In this document: piece by piece, positions 1-6,062 of the stretch
How the letters are laid out: each line of letters starts with the position of its first letter
Numbering within the stretch: position 1 is the stretch's first letter
Program-made: the position numbers and the translations under genes
Assembly: GCA_017860375.1 (NCBI GenBank)
Contig: JAGDMB010000053.1
Coordinates: 1 to 10,790, forward strand
Direction of reading: 5' to 3'
DNA length: 10,790 nt
From: Bacteroidota bacterium
GTDB taxonomy: Bacteria; Bacteroidota; Bacteroidia; Bacteroidales; UBA10428
Notes under the pieces: model-generated
The model's database searches: none
Seen by the model: only the letters and a program-made list of their open reading frames with translations
Told to the model about the DNA's origin: nothing

Positions 1-2
1 CA

Positions 3-116
3 AACCAATGGCCTGACGAAAAAAAGGCGGCCTTAGCCGACTTTGTGATTGTGAACGATGAAAAATCCCTTATTATCCCTCAAATACTTTTTATCCACAA
101 TCAACTGACCGCTTAA
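3..116 (+). CDS. coaE: Dephospho-CoA kinase, C-terminal fragment (5' end outside window)
   Basis: The frame is open from the window edge to a TAA at 114-116 and gives 37 residues beginning NQWPDEKKAALADFVI and ending in a short hydrophobic/His-Asn-Gln helix. The pattern 'NQ-W-x-x-E-K-x-x-x-A-D-F-V-I-x-N-D' followed by 'L-I-P-Q' is typical of the C-terminal helix region of Bacteroidota dephospho-CoA kinases, which catalyse the last step of coenzyme A synthesis (ATP-dependent phosphorylation of dephospho-CoA) in the cytoplasm. The P-loop is outside the window, so the call rests on the tail and on context: coaE often lies close to DUF5606 genes in this phylum, as here. The next gene starts 20 bases downstream on the same strand, which suggests co-transcription. 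Confidence 0.72.
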   Translation, partial: NQWPDEKKAALADFVIVNDEKSLIIPQILFIHNQLTA

Positions 117-136
117 AAATCAAATCCAATTCAGTT

Positions 137-856
137 ATGTTCAGATTAGGAAAATGGATAGGCGCGGGACTTGGCTGGACAATAGGAGGTCCTATCGGAG
201 CGCTTCTGGGCTTTGCCTTCGGCACCCTGATTGATGCGGCCAAACTGGAAAAATATGAAAGGCCTGAGAGCACCACCACCGGTGATTTCGTGGTAAGCCT
301 GCTTGTATTGATAGCCGCCGCCTTGAAAGCCGACAACAAGGTTGTCCGGGCCGAACTCGATATGGTAAAAACCTATCTGGTACGAACCTTTGGTGAAACG
401 GAGGCAGGTGAGATGCTCCCGCTTCTCCGCGATTTGCTGAAAAAGGATATTCCGCTGGAGGATGTGGGCCAACAAATCAGGCATAAAATGAATTATGCAT
501 CCCGGCTTGAGCTCCTTCACCTGGTCTATGGGATTATCAGTGCCGACGGGTCAGTCGACGTCAGGGAAATAAATGTTTTCTACTCGATTGCCGCTTCCAT
601 CGGTATTTCAGAAAACGATTTCCGTTCGATCCGGTCGATGTACACGCCATCCGTCAACTGGGCTTATGAAGTTCTGGGCATAAAACAGGATGCCACTCCG
701 GAACAGGTGAAAAAAGCCTACCGTCAGCTTGCGCTAAAAAACCACCCTGACAGGGTGTCGTACCTGGGCGAAGAGATCCGGAAAAAGGCAAACGAGAAAT
801 TCACAAAGATCAACGAGGCCTATGAGGCAATTAAAAAGGAAAAAAATTTCAATTGA
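137..856 (+). CDS. TerB/DnaJ-domain protein, DjlA-like co-chaperone
   Basis: This 239-residue protein has three visible parts. Residues about 7-33 are a glycine-rich hydrophobic segment (GAGLGWTIGGPIGALLG) that could insert in or associate with the membrane. Residues about 50-165 are helical with the acidic 'SADGSVD' loop expected of a TerB-like domain. Residues about 174-235 form a J domain with the diagnostic HPD at 203-205 (KNHPDR). The order membrane-like N-terminus, TerB, J domain is that of DjlA-type proteins, which stimulate the ATPase of DnaK. The HPD is intact, so DnaK stimulation is plausible. The ATG follows the upstream coaE-like stop by 20 bases and no promoter-like site lies between, so the two are probably one transcript. 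The physiological client is unknown, and the djlA symbol is withheld because orthology to the enterobacterial gene cannot be shown here. Confidence 0.85.
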   Translation: MFRLGKWIGAGLGWTIGGPIGALLGFAFGTLIDAAKLEKYERPESTTTGDFVVSLLVLIAAALKADNKVVRAELDMVKTYLVRTFGETEAGEMLPLLRDLLKKDIPLEDVGQQIRHKMNYASRLELLHLVYGIISADGSVDVREINVFYSIAASIGISENDFRSIRSMYTPSVNWAYEVLGIKQDATPEQVKKAYRQLALKNHPDRVSYLGEEIRKKANEKFTKINEAYEAIKKEKNFN

Positions 857-931
857 AATCCGGATGGTGAAGCAGAAAGCCCGCTATTGAATTATACGAA
901 TGAAAATTCCGTTATCACGGGTATTAACCCT

Positions 932-950
932 CCCGCAGCTCTGCTGCGGG
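932..950 (+). terminator. GC-rich hairpin, probable transcription terminator
   Basis: CCCGCAGC pairs perfectly with GCTGCGGG around a TCT loop (8-bp stem). It lies 76 bases after the stop of the TerB/DnaJ gene. The sequence after it (ATTGTT) is only partly T-rich, so termination strength is uncertain. A bidirectional or purely structural role is also possible. Confidence 0.5.
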
Positions 951-963
951 ATTGTTCGACTAA

Positions 964-994
964 CAAATTTCAGTTTGTTTACACCTGAAATTTG
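964..994. repeat. Perfect 10-bp inverted repeat
   Basis: CAAATTTCAG at 964-973 is the exact reverse complement of CTGAAATTTG at 985-994, with an 11-base loop. It starts 14 bases after the GC-rich hairpin and lies upstream of the DUF5606 promoter. It has no T-run, so it is not a classical terminator. It could be an operator, an RNA structure or part of a dispersed palindromic repeat. Confidence 0.5.
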
Positions 995-1024
995 AGTCTC
1001 ACGAAGAAAACAGAACGTCCTTTT

Positions 1025-1056
1025 ATTGTGCAGGTTCATTATTAATGTTAATTTTG
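1025..1056 (+). promoter_or_regulatory. Bacteroidota-type promoter for the DUF5606 gene
   Basis: TAATTTTG at 1049-1056 matches the Bacteroidota -7 consensus TAnnTTTG exactly. ATTG at 1025-1028 is a near match to the -33 TTTG, with a 20-base spacer (19 is usual). Transcription would start near 1062, giving a leader of about 20 bases before the ATG at 1085. Confidence 0.55.
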
Positions 1057-1084
1057 TACCCGTATTGAATCCAATCCTTTGCGT

Positions 1085-1684
1085 ATGAATTTAAAGGAAA
1101 CTCTTGCTATTTCGGGACAAAGCGGTTTATTTAAATTTGTTTCAGAGGGCCGCAACGGTATCGTTGTGGAATCCTTTGCCGACAAAAAAAGGTCGTTTGT
1201 TCCCGCGACCACCAAGGTCAGTTCTCTTGAAGACATCGCCGTATATACGAGCGACAAGGAAATCGCGCTGAAAGATGTGTTTAAAATCATCTTTGATAAG
1301 GAATCCGGCGGAAAGGCCGTTGACACGAAGACGGCTTCGGTCGATGACCTGAAAAAATACATGGAAAAAATCCTGCCCGAATATGACCGGGAGCGGGTTT
1401 ATGTTTCCGATATCAAGAAGATGTTCAGCTGGTACAATATTTTGCAGGAGAATAACCTGCTGACCTTTGAAGAAGAGGTAAAGGCTGAAGAACAGGCCAC
1501 AGGAGAACAAAAATCCGAAAAACCCGATACGGCAGAGGCAAAAGACAAAAAAACACCGGAAGGTACCTCAAAAGAAAAACAGGCAAAGGGAAAGTCAAAA
1601 CCGAAAGAGAAAAAGACGGCTCAACCAGTCAGGCAAACGGTATCAAAAAATGCCGGGAAGCCTAAAAGTTTTGATGGCAAATAA
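1085..1684 (+). CDS. DUF5606/DUF6852-type conserved protein with charged tail
   Basis: The product is 199 residues when started at the ATG at 1085. An in-frame TTG lies two codons upstream, but the ATG gives the family-typical start MNLKETLAISGQSGLFKF. Residues 1 to about 130 look like the Bacteroidota DUF5606 domain followed by the helical DUF6852 part: a small beta-rich N-terminus with GLFKF, RNGIVVESF and KRSFVPATTKVSSLEDIAVYT, then a helical stretch ending in MFSWYNIL. Residues about 132-199 are a low-complexity tail rich in Lys, Glu, Pro, Ala and Gln, probably disordered. The function of the family is not known to me; there is no signal peptide or membrane segment, so it should be cytoplasmic. 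It has its own promoter-like site upstream and a strong intrinsic terminator downstream, so it is probably monocistronic. Confidence 0.82.
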   Translation: MNLKETLAISGQSGLFKFVSEGRNGIVVESFADKKRSFVPATTKVSSLEDIAVYTSDKEIALKDVFKIIFDKESGGKAVDTKTASVDDLKKYMEKILPEYDRERVYVSDIKKMFSWYNILQENNLLTFEEEVKAEEQATGEQKSEKPDTAEAKDKKTPEGTSKEKQAKGKSKPKEKKTAQPVRQTVSKNAGKPKSFDGK

Positions 1685-1710
1685 AGTTCTGCCGTTGCGA
1701 AAACCGATGA

Positions 1711-1745
1711 CAAAACTCCTCCCTTTGGCAGGAGTTTTGTAGTTT
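1711..1745 (+). terminator. Intrinsic terminator after the DUF5606 gene
   Basis: CAAAACTCCT (1711-1720) pairs perfectly with AGGAGTTTTG (1730-1739) around a 9-base loop, and the 3' arm runs into a T-rich tract (TTTTGTAGTTTT). It lies 27 bases after the stop codon. The A-tract on the 5' side makes it potentially bidirectional. Confidence 0.85.
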
Positions 1746-1801
1746 TAAGGGTTGTTTAATAGTTTTTAACAATTTTTTAGCTATAAAAGCAGGAATGCAT
1801 T

Positions 1802-1809
1802 TAACTTTG
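1802..1809 (+). promoter_or_regulatory. Promoter -7 element before the DUF1573 gene
   Basis: TAACTTTG matches TAnnTTTG exactly and lies 36 bases before the ATG at 1846, leaving a leader of about 30 bases. No good -33 TTTG is found at the expected distance (a T-run at 1773-1778 is the nearest), so support is partial. Confidence 0.4.
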
Positions 1810-1845
1810 CATCCTTAAAATCGTACTATTATTAAAATCTATATC

Positions 1846-2286
1846 ATGAAAAGAAATTTTTCCCTTCAGTCGCTTGCTATAATCATGCTGGCCCTGCTAT
1901 GGAATGGTGCAGAAATTTTTGCCCAGACGGAAACCAAGGTCACCCCAGTAATTGAGTGGACAAATAAAACCTATGATTTCGGGAAGATACCCCAGGGTAA
2001 ACCGGTTACGGCAGAATTTCAGTTTAAGAATCCCAGCCTGGTACCGTTGATCATCAATTCCGTGAAGCCATCCTGCGGATGCACGGTTGCGGATTATCCA
2101 AAGGAACCTGTCCAGCCGCAAAAAACCGGAACCATCCGGGTGACTTTTAATGCCGCAAATACAGGTTATTTTCAGAAATCCGTAGTCATCGCAACCAACG
2201 CCGGTGAAGAAAACGAGGTACTGATTATCAAGGGTGAAGTAATCCCTGAGGGGGAGCAGACTAAACCTGCCGAAACCAAGAAGTAA
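1846..2286 (+). CDS. Exported DUF1573-domain protein
   Basis: This is a 146-residue protein with an N-terminal signal peptide: positively charged start MKRNF, hydrophobic core at about 10-20, and a probable signal peptidase I site after IFA at residue 26. There is no lipobox Cys, so it should be periplasmic or secreted. Residues about 35-132 form one DUF1573 domain, an immunoglobulin-like beta-sandwich: 'YDFGKIPQG' at 43-51, the near-invariant 'PSCGCTV' with Cys77 and Cys79, and the closing strand 'LIIKGEV'. Families of this kind are abundant in Bacteroidota; their role is not established and a structural or adhesive role is only inferred. The last dozen residues are a charged Lys/Glu/Pro/Thr tail. 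The amidotransferase-like gene starts 34 bases later on the same strand and may share its transcript. Confidence 0.88.
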   Translation: MKRNFSLQSLAIIMLALLWNGAEIFAQTETKVTPVIEWTNKTYDFGKIPQGKPVTAEFQFKNPSLVPLIINSVKPSCGCTVADYPKEPVQPQKTGTIRVTFNAANTGYFQKSVVIATNAGEENEVLIIKGEVIPEGEQTKPAETKK

Positions 2287-2320
2287 ATCCCCATCCTGTT
2301 CATCGCAATCCGCGTTCATC

Positions 2321-3010
2321 ATGCTGGTTGTTCTTTCCCGTTCATCCCTTACGGATAACTATGCCCTATGGCTGCAACGCCTGTATCCCGGCATTGAGCT
2401 TGCAGATGCGTATTCAGCCGGTATCGGAACCCTGGATGAAGCGTTAAAGCTCTGCTCCGGAATATTGCTTACCGGCGGGGCGGATGTGCACCCTTCTTGG
2501 TACGGACAAGCGGCTGAAGCTTCACGTTGCAAAGGCATTGATGAAAAGCTTGACCAGCTGGAGTTTGATCTGGTTAAAACTGCCCTCGACAGGAAACTTC
2601 CCTTGCTGGCAATTTGCAGGGGAATACAAATTGTAAATATCCGTTTCAGGGGATCTCTTATTGTTGATATTCCTTCCGATTACGGAAATACCGTTATCCA
2701 CCGCGATAAGGAAGATGTTTACCATGCCGTCACCGTTGCAAAGGATTCGAACCTATTCAGGTACGGTATGGCCAGTCATTTTGTGGTTAACAGCAGCCAT
2801 CACCAGGCTATTAAAACACCCGGAGAAGGGCTTGTTCCTGTCTCCTGGTCGGATGATGGGCTCATTGAGGCCATCGAACTTGATCGACGGTTCGCTCATC
2901 CCTTCTTTACAGGGGTTCAATGGCACCCTGAACGGTTGGATATCGCGCATCCGATGTCGGGACCTGTCGGAGAGGCTTTTTTACAAAAAGCAGAGCAATA
3001 CAGGAGATGA
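2321..3010 (+). CDS. Class I glutamine amidotransferase-like hydrolase (peptidase C26, gamma-glutamyl-GABA hydrolase family)
   Basis: The 229-residue protein shows the class I glutamine amidotransferase fold. An early 'GILLTGGADVHPSWYG' loop (48-62) is of the type found in gamma-glutamyl-gamma-aminobutyrate hydrolases (PuuD-like). The nucleophile elbow 'LAICRGIQ' has Cys99, 'NSSHHQA' lies at 157-163, and 'GVQWHPE' supplies His202 and Glu204. The Cys-His-Glu triad is complete, so hydrolysis of a gamma-glutamyl amide bond is likely; the substrate is not shown. One deviation is 'NIRFRGSL' after the nucleophile, where the family usually has two glycines before Thr/Ser-Leu and here the first is Arg. 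No synthetase domain is fused. It is the last +-strand housekeeping-type gene before the - strand cluster; the convergent gap is 55 bases and has only small hairpins. Confidence 0.85.
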   Translation: MLVVLSRSSLTDNYALWLQRLYPGIELADAYSAGIGTLDEALKLCSGILLTGGADVHPSWYGQAAEASRCKGIDEKLDQLEFDLVKTALDRKLPLLAICRGIQIVNIRFRGSLIVDIPSDYGNTVIHRDKEDVYHAVTVAKDSNLFRYGMASHFVVNSSHHQAIKTPGEGLVPVSWSDDGLIEAIELDRRFAHPFFTGVQWHPERLDIAHPMSGPVGEAFLQKAEQYRR

Positions 3011-3065
3011 TTTCTCTCCTTCAGGTTTCCTGAATGCCATTTGCAGATTTATTTGTTGATCCGTT

Positions 3066-4133
3066 TCATGTCCCGGCGGTTTCAAAATACGTCCGGATCC
3101 TGTCTTTTTCCTGAGGGGTCAGCTGGTAGACATTTTTTTTATAATCCTTCCGGGAAGCCAGGAATTTCTCTACGTTTTCCTCAAATTCTTCCGACCACGA
3201 GAGATTCAGCTCTGTATAGATCCTTTTTAACTCCATCACCGGATTGTTTTCCAGATCTTCATACCGGATCTCGGCAAACTGATTTTCACTCAACCTCTTC
3301 CGTTCACGCGACACATACTCCACGAAAGACCGAAGTACCGACGCCGCTTCACCGGTATCCGGACCCTTCCAGTTTTTTTTCAACCGGTTTGAACCGGCCA
3401 TGATATTCCACATCTTCACCGTCGAGGGAATTACCTCAAAAGGGGAACGGCAGATATGGATAAACCTGGCTCCGGGGAACATACCTGCCAGTAAAGGTAT
3501 GCGCAGGGTATGAAACGGATTTTTCGACACAATCTGCCTGCCTGTCAGAAAGGTTATTTTCCGGAAAAAAGTCAGAAGATTCTTCTTCCATTTCTCCAGG
3601 TCTTTGCCTTTGGGTATATAATCCTCATAACCAAGCAGGAAATACTGGTCGCCGGAGGGGAAAAACAATTTTTCCAACGGACTTTCCGATCCCATCCTGA
3701 TTAAAGCAAATTCATCTTCCTGAGGATCCGTGGGCAAAACCTTAATGTCATCCATCAAACGGCCCCTTGCCGTGTGGTGTTTCATAATGGGAATGTAATA
3801 GTCGGAGCTGAAAAGAAAATGGTCAGGAATGACCGTCTGAACGGTAGTGGGCGTTGTAAACTGCGGATCAAGACTGATAAGCTGATGCAGGTAAGTACTG
3901 CCTGTACGCCAGTGTCCGATAATGAAAACAGGTGGTTTTTCAATACGTGCCGCCGCGACGGGTCGGGAATATCTGATGTTTTCAATAAGGGCAAAAAAGG
4001 AAGACAACAGGGAATTAAACAACAGCACAAAGAGCCTGGGAAGGAAAGCCGGACGTAACGAAATCCCATTCCTTGCCATCATTTTAATCAGCACGGGAAA
4101 TCGTATGCCTATCAGAAGATTTATATAGTTCAT
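3066..4133 (-). CDS. PAPS-dependent-type sulfotransferase
   Basis: This is a 355-residue protein. The 5'-phosphosulfate-binding loop is clear at 69-83 (VFIIGHWRTGSTYLH). The 3'-phosphate-binding region lies at about 222-232 (ARFIHICRSPF), followed by the sulfotransferase-typical 'EIRYEDL' at 288-294. It belongs with the bacterial Sulfotransfer_3-like families that move a sulfuryl group from PAPS to a hydroxyl or amine. An N-terminal stretch (about 33-50) is hydrophobic and may lie against the membrane, which would suit a lipid-like acceptor. It is the last gene of the - strand operon, 73 bases after the acyl carrier protein gene, a wider gap than any other in the operon. No promoter was recognised in that gap, so co-transcription is inferred. 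The acceptor is unknown, and no PAPS-synthesis gene is in the window. Confidence 0.85.
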   Translation of the reverse strand: MNYINLLIGIRFPVLIKMMARNGISLRPAFLPRLFVLLFNSLLSSFFALIENIRYSRPVAAARIEKPPVFIIGHWRTGSTYLHQLISLDPQFTTPTTVQTVIPDHFLFSSDYYIPIMKHHTARGRLMDDIKVLPTDPQEDEFALIRMGSESPLEKLFFPSGDQYFLLGYEDYIPKGKDLEKWKKNLLTFFRKITFLTGRQIVSKNPFHTLRIPLLAGMFPGARFIHICRSPFEVIPSTVKMWNIMAGSNRLKKNWKGPDTGEAASVLRSFVEYVSRERKRLSENQFAEIRYEDLENNPVMELKRIYTELNLSWSEEFEENVEKFLASRKDYKKNVYQLTPQEKDRIRTYFETAGT

Positions 4134-4206
4134 GGGATAAATTCCATTTCAAACAGGGATCGGTCGGCAATTTAAGGTTCGGCTTGGATGAATTGCTGCA
4201 GGAATA

Positions 4207-4497
4207 TCAATGAATATCGTTCTTTTGCTGCTGGGCATACACAAATTCAGCCATGGTATCGACGGTATTGACAATATGCCTTGCCAGGTTCTGATCATCC
4301 ATTCTTACATTGAATCTTTTCTGGATAGCAATCACCACCTCAATGACATCGATGGAATCGATGGTGATCACGTTATCACCGCTCAGCAGGGGTATGTCAT
4401 CCCGGATTGAATCGGGATTGATGGTTCCCATGTTCAGCGTGTCAAGGATCAGCCTTTTTATTTCAAGCTTTATTTCCGGTAAAGTAAGTGCCGACAT
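4207..4497 (-). CDS. Acyl carrier protein (phosphopantetheine-binding)
   Basis: The product has 96 residues, close to the usual 75-100 for a free ACP. The phosphopantetheine attachment motif is 'TIDSIDVIEVV' (46-56) with Ser48; Ile replaces the more common Leu after Ser, as in many specialised-metabolism ACPs. Helix 1 (LPEIKLEIKRLILDTL) and the long loop before the Ser are as expected. The ATG follows the stop of the BtrH-like gene by 14 bases. The protein should be cytoplasmic and carry the growing or finished acyl chain as a thioester for the ketoacyl synthases and the BtrH-like enzyme. It is probably not the fatty-acid AcpP, because it lies inside the cluster rather than beside fabF/fabD. 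Confidence 0.92.
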   Translation of the reverse strand: MSALTLPEIKLEIKRLILDTLNMGTINPDSIRDDIPLLSGDNVITIDSIDVIEVVIAIQKRFNVRMDDQNLARHIVNTVDTMAEFVYAQQQKNDIH

Positions 4498-4511
4498 ACG
4501 AGGATTTTCTA

Positions 4512-5522
4512 TTACAATTGCGCGATTGTCTTTTTCAGATCCTTAAAAAAAACAGCTTCAAGATCTGCCCTGGCCCGGATCATGTCGCCAAGTTCCTTTA
4601 GCTTTTCAGTACCCAGATCCCTGTTCTTGGCCATCCTGGATGAATACAGGGAGATCTCCCTCCAGCCGTCACCGATATCCATCATTCGTCGCGAAAGGTC
4701 CTGCAGCATCGGTGCATCCATAAGCATGCCTGCTTCGCGAAGAAAGGAGGCATACATGTAACGGAATCCTCCGCCACCGGTACCCTGGTCTTCAAGCATA
4801 ACGTTGATCCTGAATATCTCATGTGCCAGCTCATCCATATCCCTGGCGTATTTCGGCCATTGCACAATCTTATCGGCAAACCGCCGGATCCCCTTCACAC
4901 CTAGAAACGGCAACGGGATCTTCAGCATATAGAAAACGGTATCCTTGATGCCTTTTCGTATCCCTGCCCTGAAATCAATCTCTGCAGGCACATTTACAGG
5001 ATAATACATAAATCCTTTCGGGGCCATCGAGCCGGTTGCAAATCTTCCTTTTCGCAGGTTCTCCCTGCTGATCTCCGCTATTTCCGGATGATAACCGTCG
5101 CTTACCCGGTATGTATCACCGTTTTTTCCGATCACGGCCAGAAAATGAACATTGATGTGAACGCGAATCCAGGCCGGAAAATAATCCATATAGAAAAAAT
5201 CAACCTGGACGGCCACTGGCTGGTTTTGTTCCAGTAAACTGTCCAGCTCCCTTTCGGCCTCCAGTGGATCGGAATACTTCCGTGTAATGAATTGAATGCC
5301 CGATCGTTTTGCGAAATTCTTCCGGATTTTCCCCGGTTGGATGCGGGCAATGACGGCAGGGAAATGCAGCATCGGGGTTTTCATGTAGCCAAAGAAGATC
5401 CCGCTGGAGATCCCGAAAACCATAGGTTCTGAAATTTTAAGTCCATGATGGTTCAACATTGCGGTCAAAGTGCCCGACTCACAATGCGCGGCCATGACAT
5501 GGTTGAATGGGATATTGCTCAT
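4512..5522 (-). CDS. BtrH N-terminal-domain / DUF4872-type protein, probable ACP-dependent acyltransferase
   Basis: This 336-residue soluble protein has an N-terminal half (about 6-175) that looks like the BtrH_N domain, a papain-like fold: 'HCESGTLTAML' with Cys14, 'INVHFLAVIG' with His126, and 'VSDGY' with Asp142, the expected Cys-His-Asp order. Residues about 185-330 are helical and fit DUF4872, which usually follows BtrH_N; they include the glycine stretch 'DQGTGGGGFRYMYASFL'. The namesake BtrH transfers an acyl group from an ACP to an aminoglycoside amine in butirosin synthesis. By analogy this enzyme may move an acyl chain from the ACP encoded directly downstream to an unknown acceptor; that is inference. 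Its start codon overlaps the stop of the HTH gene by four bases (ATGA), so translation is probably coupled. It has no Shine-Dalgarno sequence. Confidence 0.8.
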   Translation of the reverse strand: MSNIPFNHVMAAHCESGTLTAMLNHHGLKISEPMVFGISSGIFFGYMKTPMLHFPAVIARIQPGKIRKNFAKRSGIQFITRKYSDPLEAERELDSLLEQNQPVAVQVDFFYMDYFPAWIRVHINVHFLAVIGKNGDTYRVSDGYHPEIAEISRENLRKGRFATGSMAPKGFMYYPVNVPAEIDFRAGIRKGIKDTVFYMLKIPLPFLGVKGIRRFADKIVQWPKYARDMDELAHEIFRINVMLEDQGTGGGGFRYMYASFLREAGMLMDAPMLQDLSRRMMDIGDGWREISLYSSRMAKNRDLGTEKLKELGDMIRARADLEAVFFKDLKKTIAQL

Positions 5523-6031
5523 GGATGGGTCAACTCTGGTTTTGTGAGGACAACATAGGGATTTCCGGTAGCGATCTGTGAGATGACAACCGGTTTTTGA
5601 TTTTCAACATCGGATTTAAAACCCGGACGCCATTCGTTATCCTGACGCGTGGTAATGATCTGGAAAAAGTTGGCAACCGGGATATTGAAAACGTCAGCGT
5701 ACTTTTTAAGTTCGGAAACTTTTATCGTCGGAAAATACTTGTGCGTCAGATGCTTTTTCACACGGCGTTTCGACAGACCGACCCTGGAAGCCAGCTCAGA
5801 AACGGTCATTTCTTCGATGTTCATATACAGGCAAACGGGACTGATATCGCCGTTCTGAAGCTTTTCAAAGGATTCCCGTTCTATTTTGCCCATGAAATTA
5901 TAGAACTCATCGATATAATGTCCCGAAATATAGGATCCGGTCTGAACAGGCCCGATAGAATTGTCGCCTTTTTCAGCATAAAGGATAACCTGATGCGCCT
6001 TGAAGTCGGTTAATACATCTTTTTCTTTCAT
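5519..6031 (-). CDS. Small XRE-type helix-turn-helix protein with unknown C-terminal segment
   Basis: This is a 170-residue protein. Residues about 75-125 fit an XRE/Cro-type HTH: 'MTVSELASRVGLSKRRVKKHL' as helices 2-3, then 'ISELKKYADVFNIPVANFF'-like helices 4-5 (observed KVSELKKYADVFNIPVANFF). The recognition helix is very basic. The N-terminal 70 residues resemble no domain I recognise. The C-terminal part (about 140-165, KPVVISQIATGNPYVVL) looks like a short beta hairpin. The gene lies between the ABC permease (31 bases upstream) and the BtrH-like gene, which it overlaps by ATGA. It is preceded by an unusually strong Shine-Dalgarno. It could regulate the operon. Because it is buried in the operon and stoichiometrically coupled to an enzyme, a non-regulatory partner role is also possible. 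Confidence 0.7.
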   Translation of the reverse strand: MKEKDVLTDFKAHQVILYAEKGDNSIGPVQTGSYISGHYIDEFYNFMGKIERESFEKLQNGDISPVCLYMNIEEMTVSELASRVGLSKRRVKKHLTHKYFPTIKVSELKKYADVFNIPVANFFQIITTRQDNEWRPGFKSDVENQKPVVISQIATGNPYVVLTKPELTHP

Positions 6032-6036
6032 GACGG

Positions 6037-6047
6037 TCCTCCCCTTT
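6037..6047 (-). promoter_or_regulatory. Strong Shine-Dalgarno sequence before the HTH gene
   Basis: On the - strand the sequence AAAGGGGAGGA ends 5 bases before the ATG at 6031; its GGAGG core is 6 bases away. Bacteroidota genes mostly lack such sites and none of the neighbouring operon genes has one. It fixes the HTH gene's start and suggests efficient translation initiation. Confidence 0.65.
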
Positions 6048-6062
6048 CGTTAAGGCAAAAGC

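Larger units (their letters stand above)
857..1084. other. 228-base intergenic region with consecutive hairpins and a promoter-like site
   Basis: No convincing coding frame is seen. Reading left to right it holds a 4-bp GGGT/ACCC hairpin (919-930), a GC-rich 8-bp hairpin (932-950), a perfect AT-rich 10-bp inverted repeat (964-994), and a Bacteroidota-type promoter (1025-1056) that would serve the DUF5606 gene. The first hairpins probably end the coaE/TerB-DnaJ transcript. Confidence 0.6.

Noticed and set aside
146..520. Open frame of 124 codons on the - strand
   Set aside because: It is antisense to the TerB/DnaJ gene and shows no domain or start signal.
3002..3034. Two small 6-bp hairpins (AGGAGA/TCTCCT and TTCAGG/CCTGAA) at the convergent gene end
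   Set aside because: Both stems are short and neither is followed by a T-run on either strand, so a terminator call is not supported.
3041..3403. Open frame of 120 codons on the + strand
   Set aside because: It is antisense to the C-terminal part of the sulfotransferase and is a low-complexity Ser/Pro/Arg-rich shadow.
3066..4133. Sulfotransferase as part of capnine-type sulfonolipid synthesis
   Set aside because: Bacteroidota sulfonolipids carry a sulfonate derived from cysteate, not a PAPS-derived sulfate, and no such genes are present here.
4134..4206. Possible separate promoter for the sulfotransferase on the - strand
   Set aside because: The only TTTG-containing site (CCTGTTTG) lacks the TA of the -7 box and has no -33 partner.
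4341..4366. Tandem ATCGATGG repeat
   Set aside because: It encodes the repeated Ile-Asp of the ACP motif TIDSIDV, so it is explained by coding constraint.
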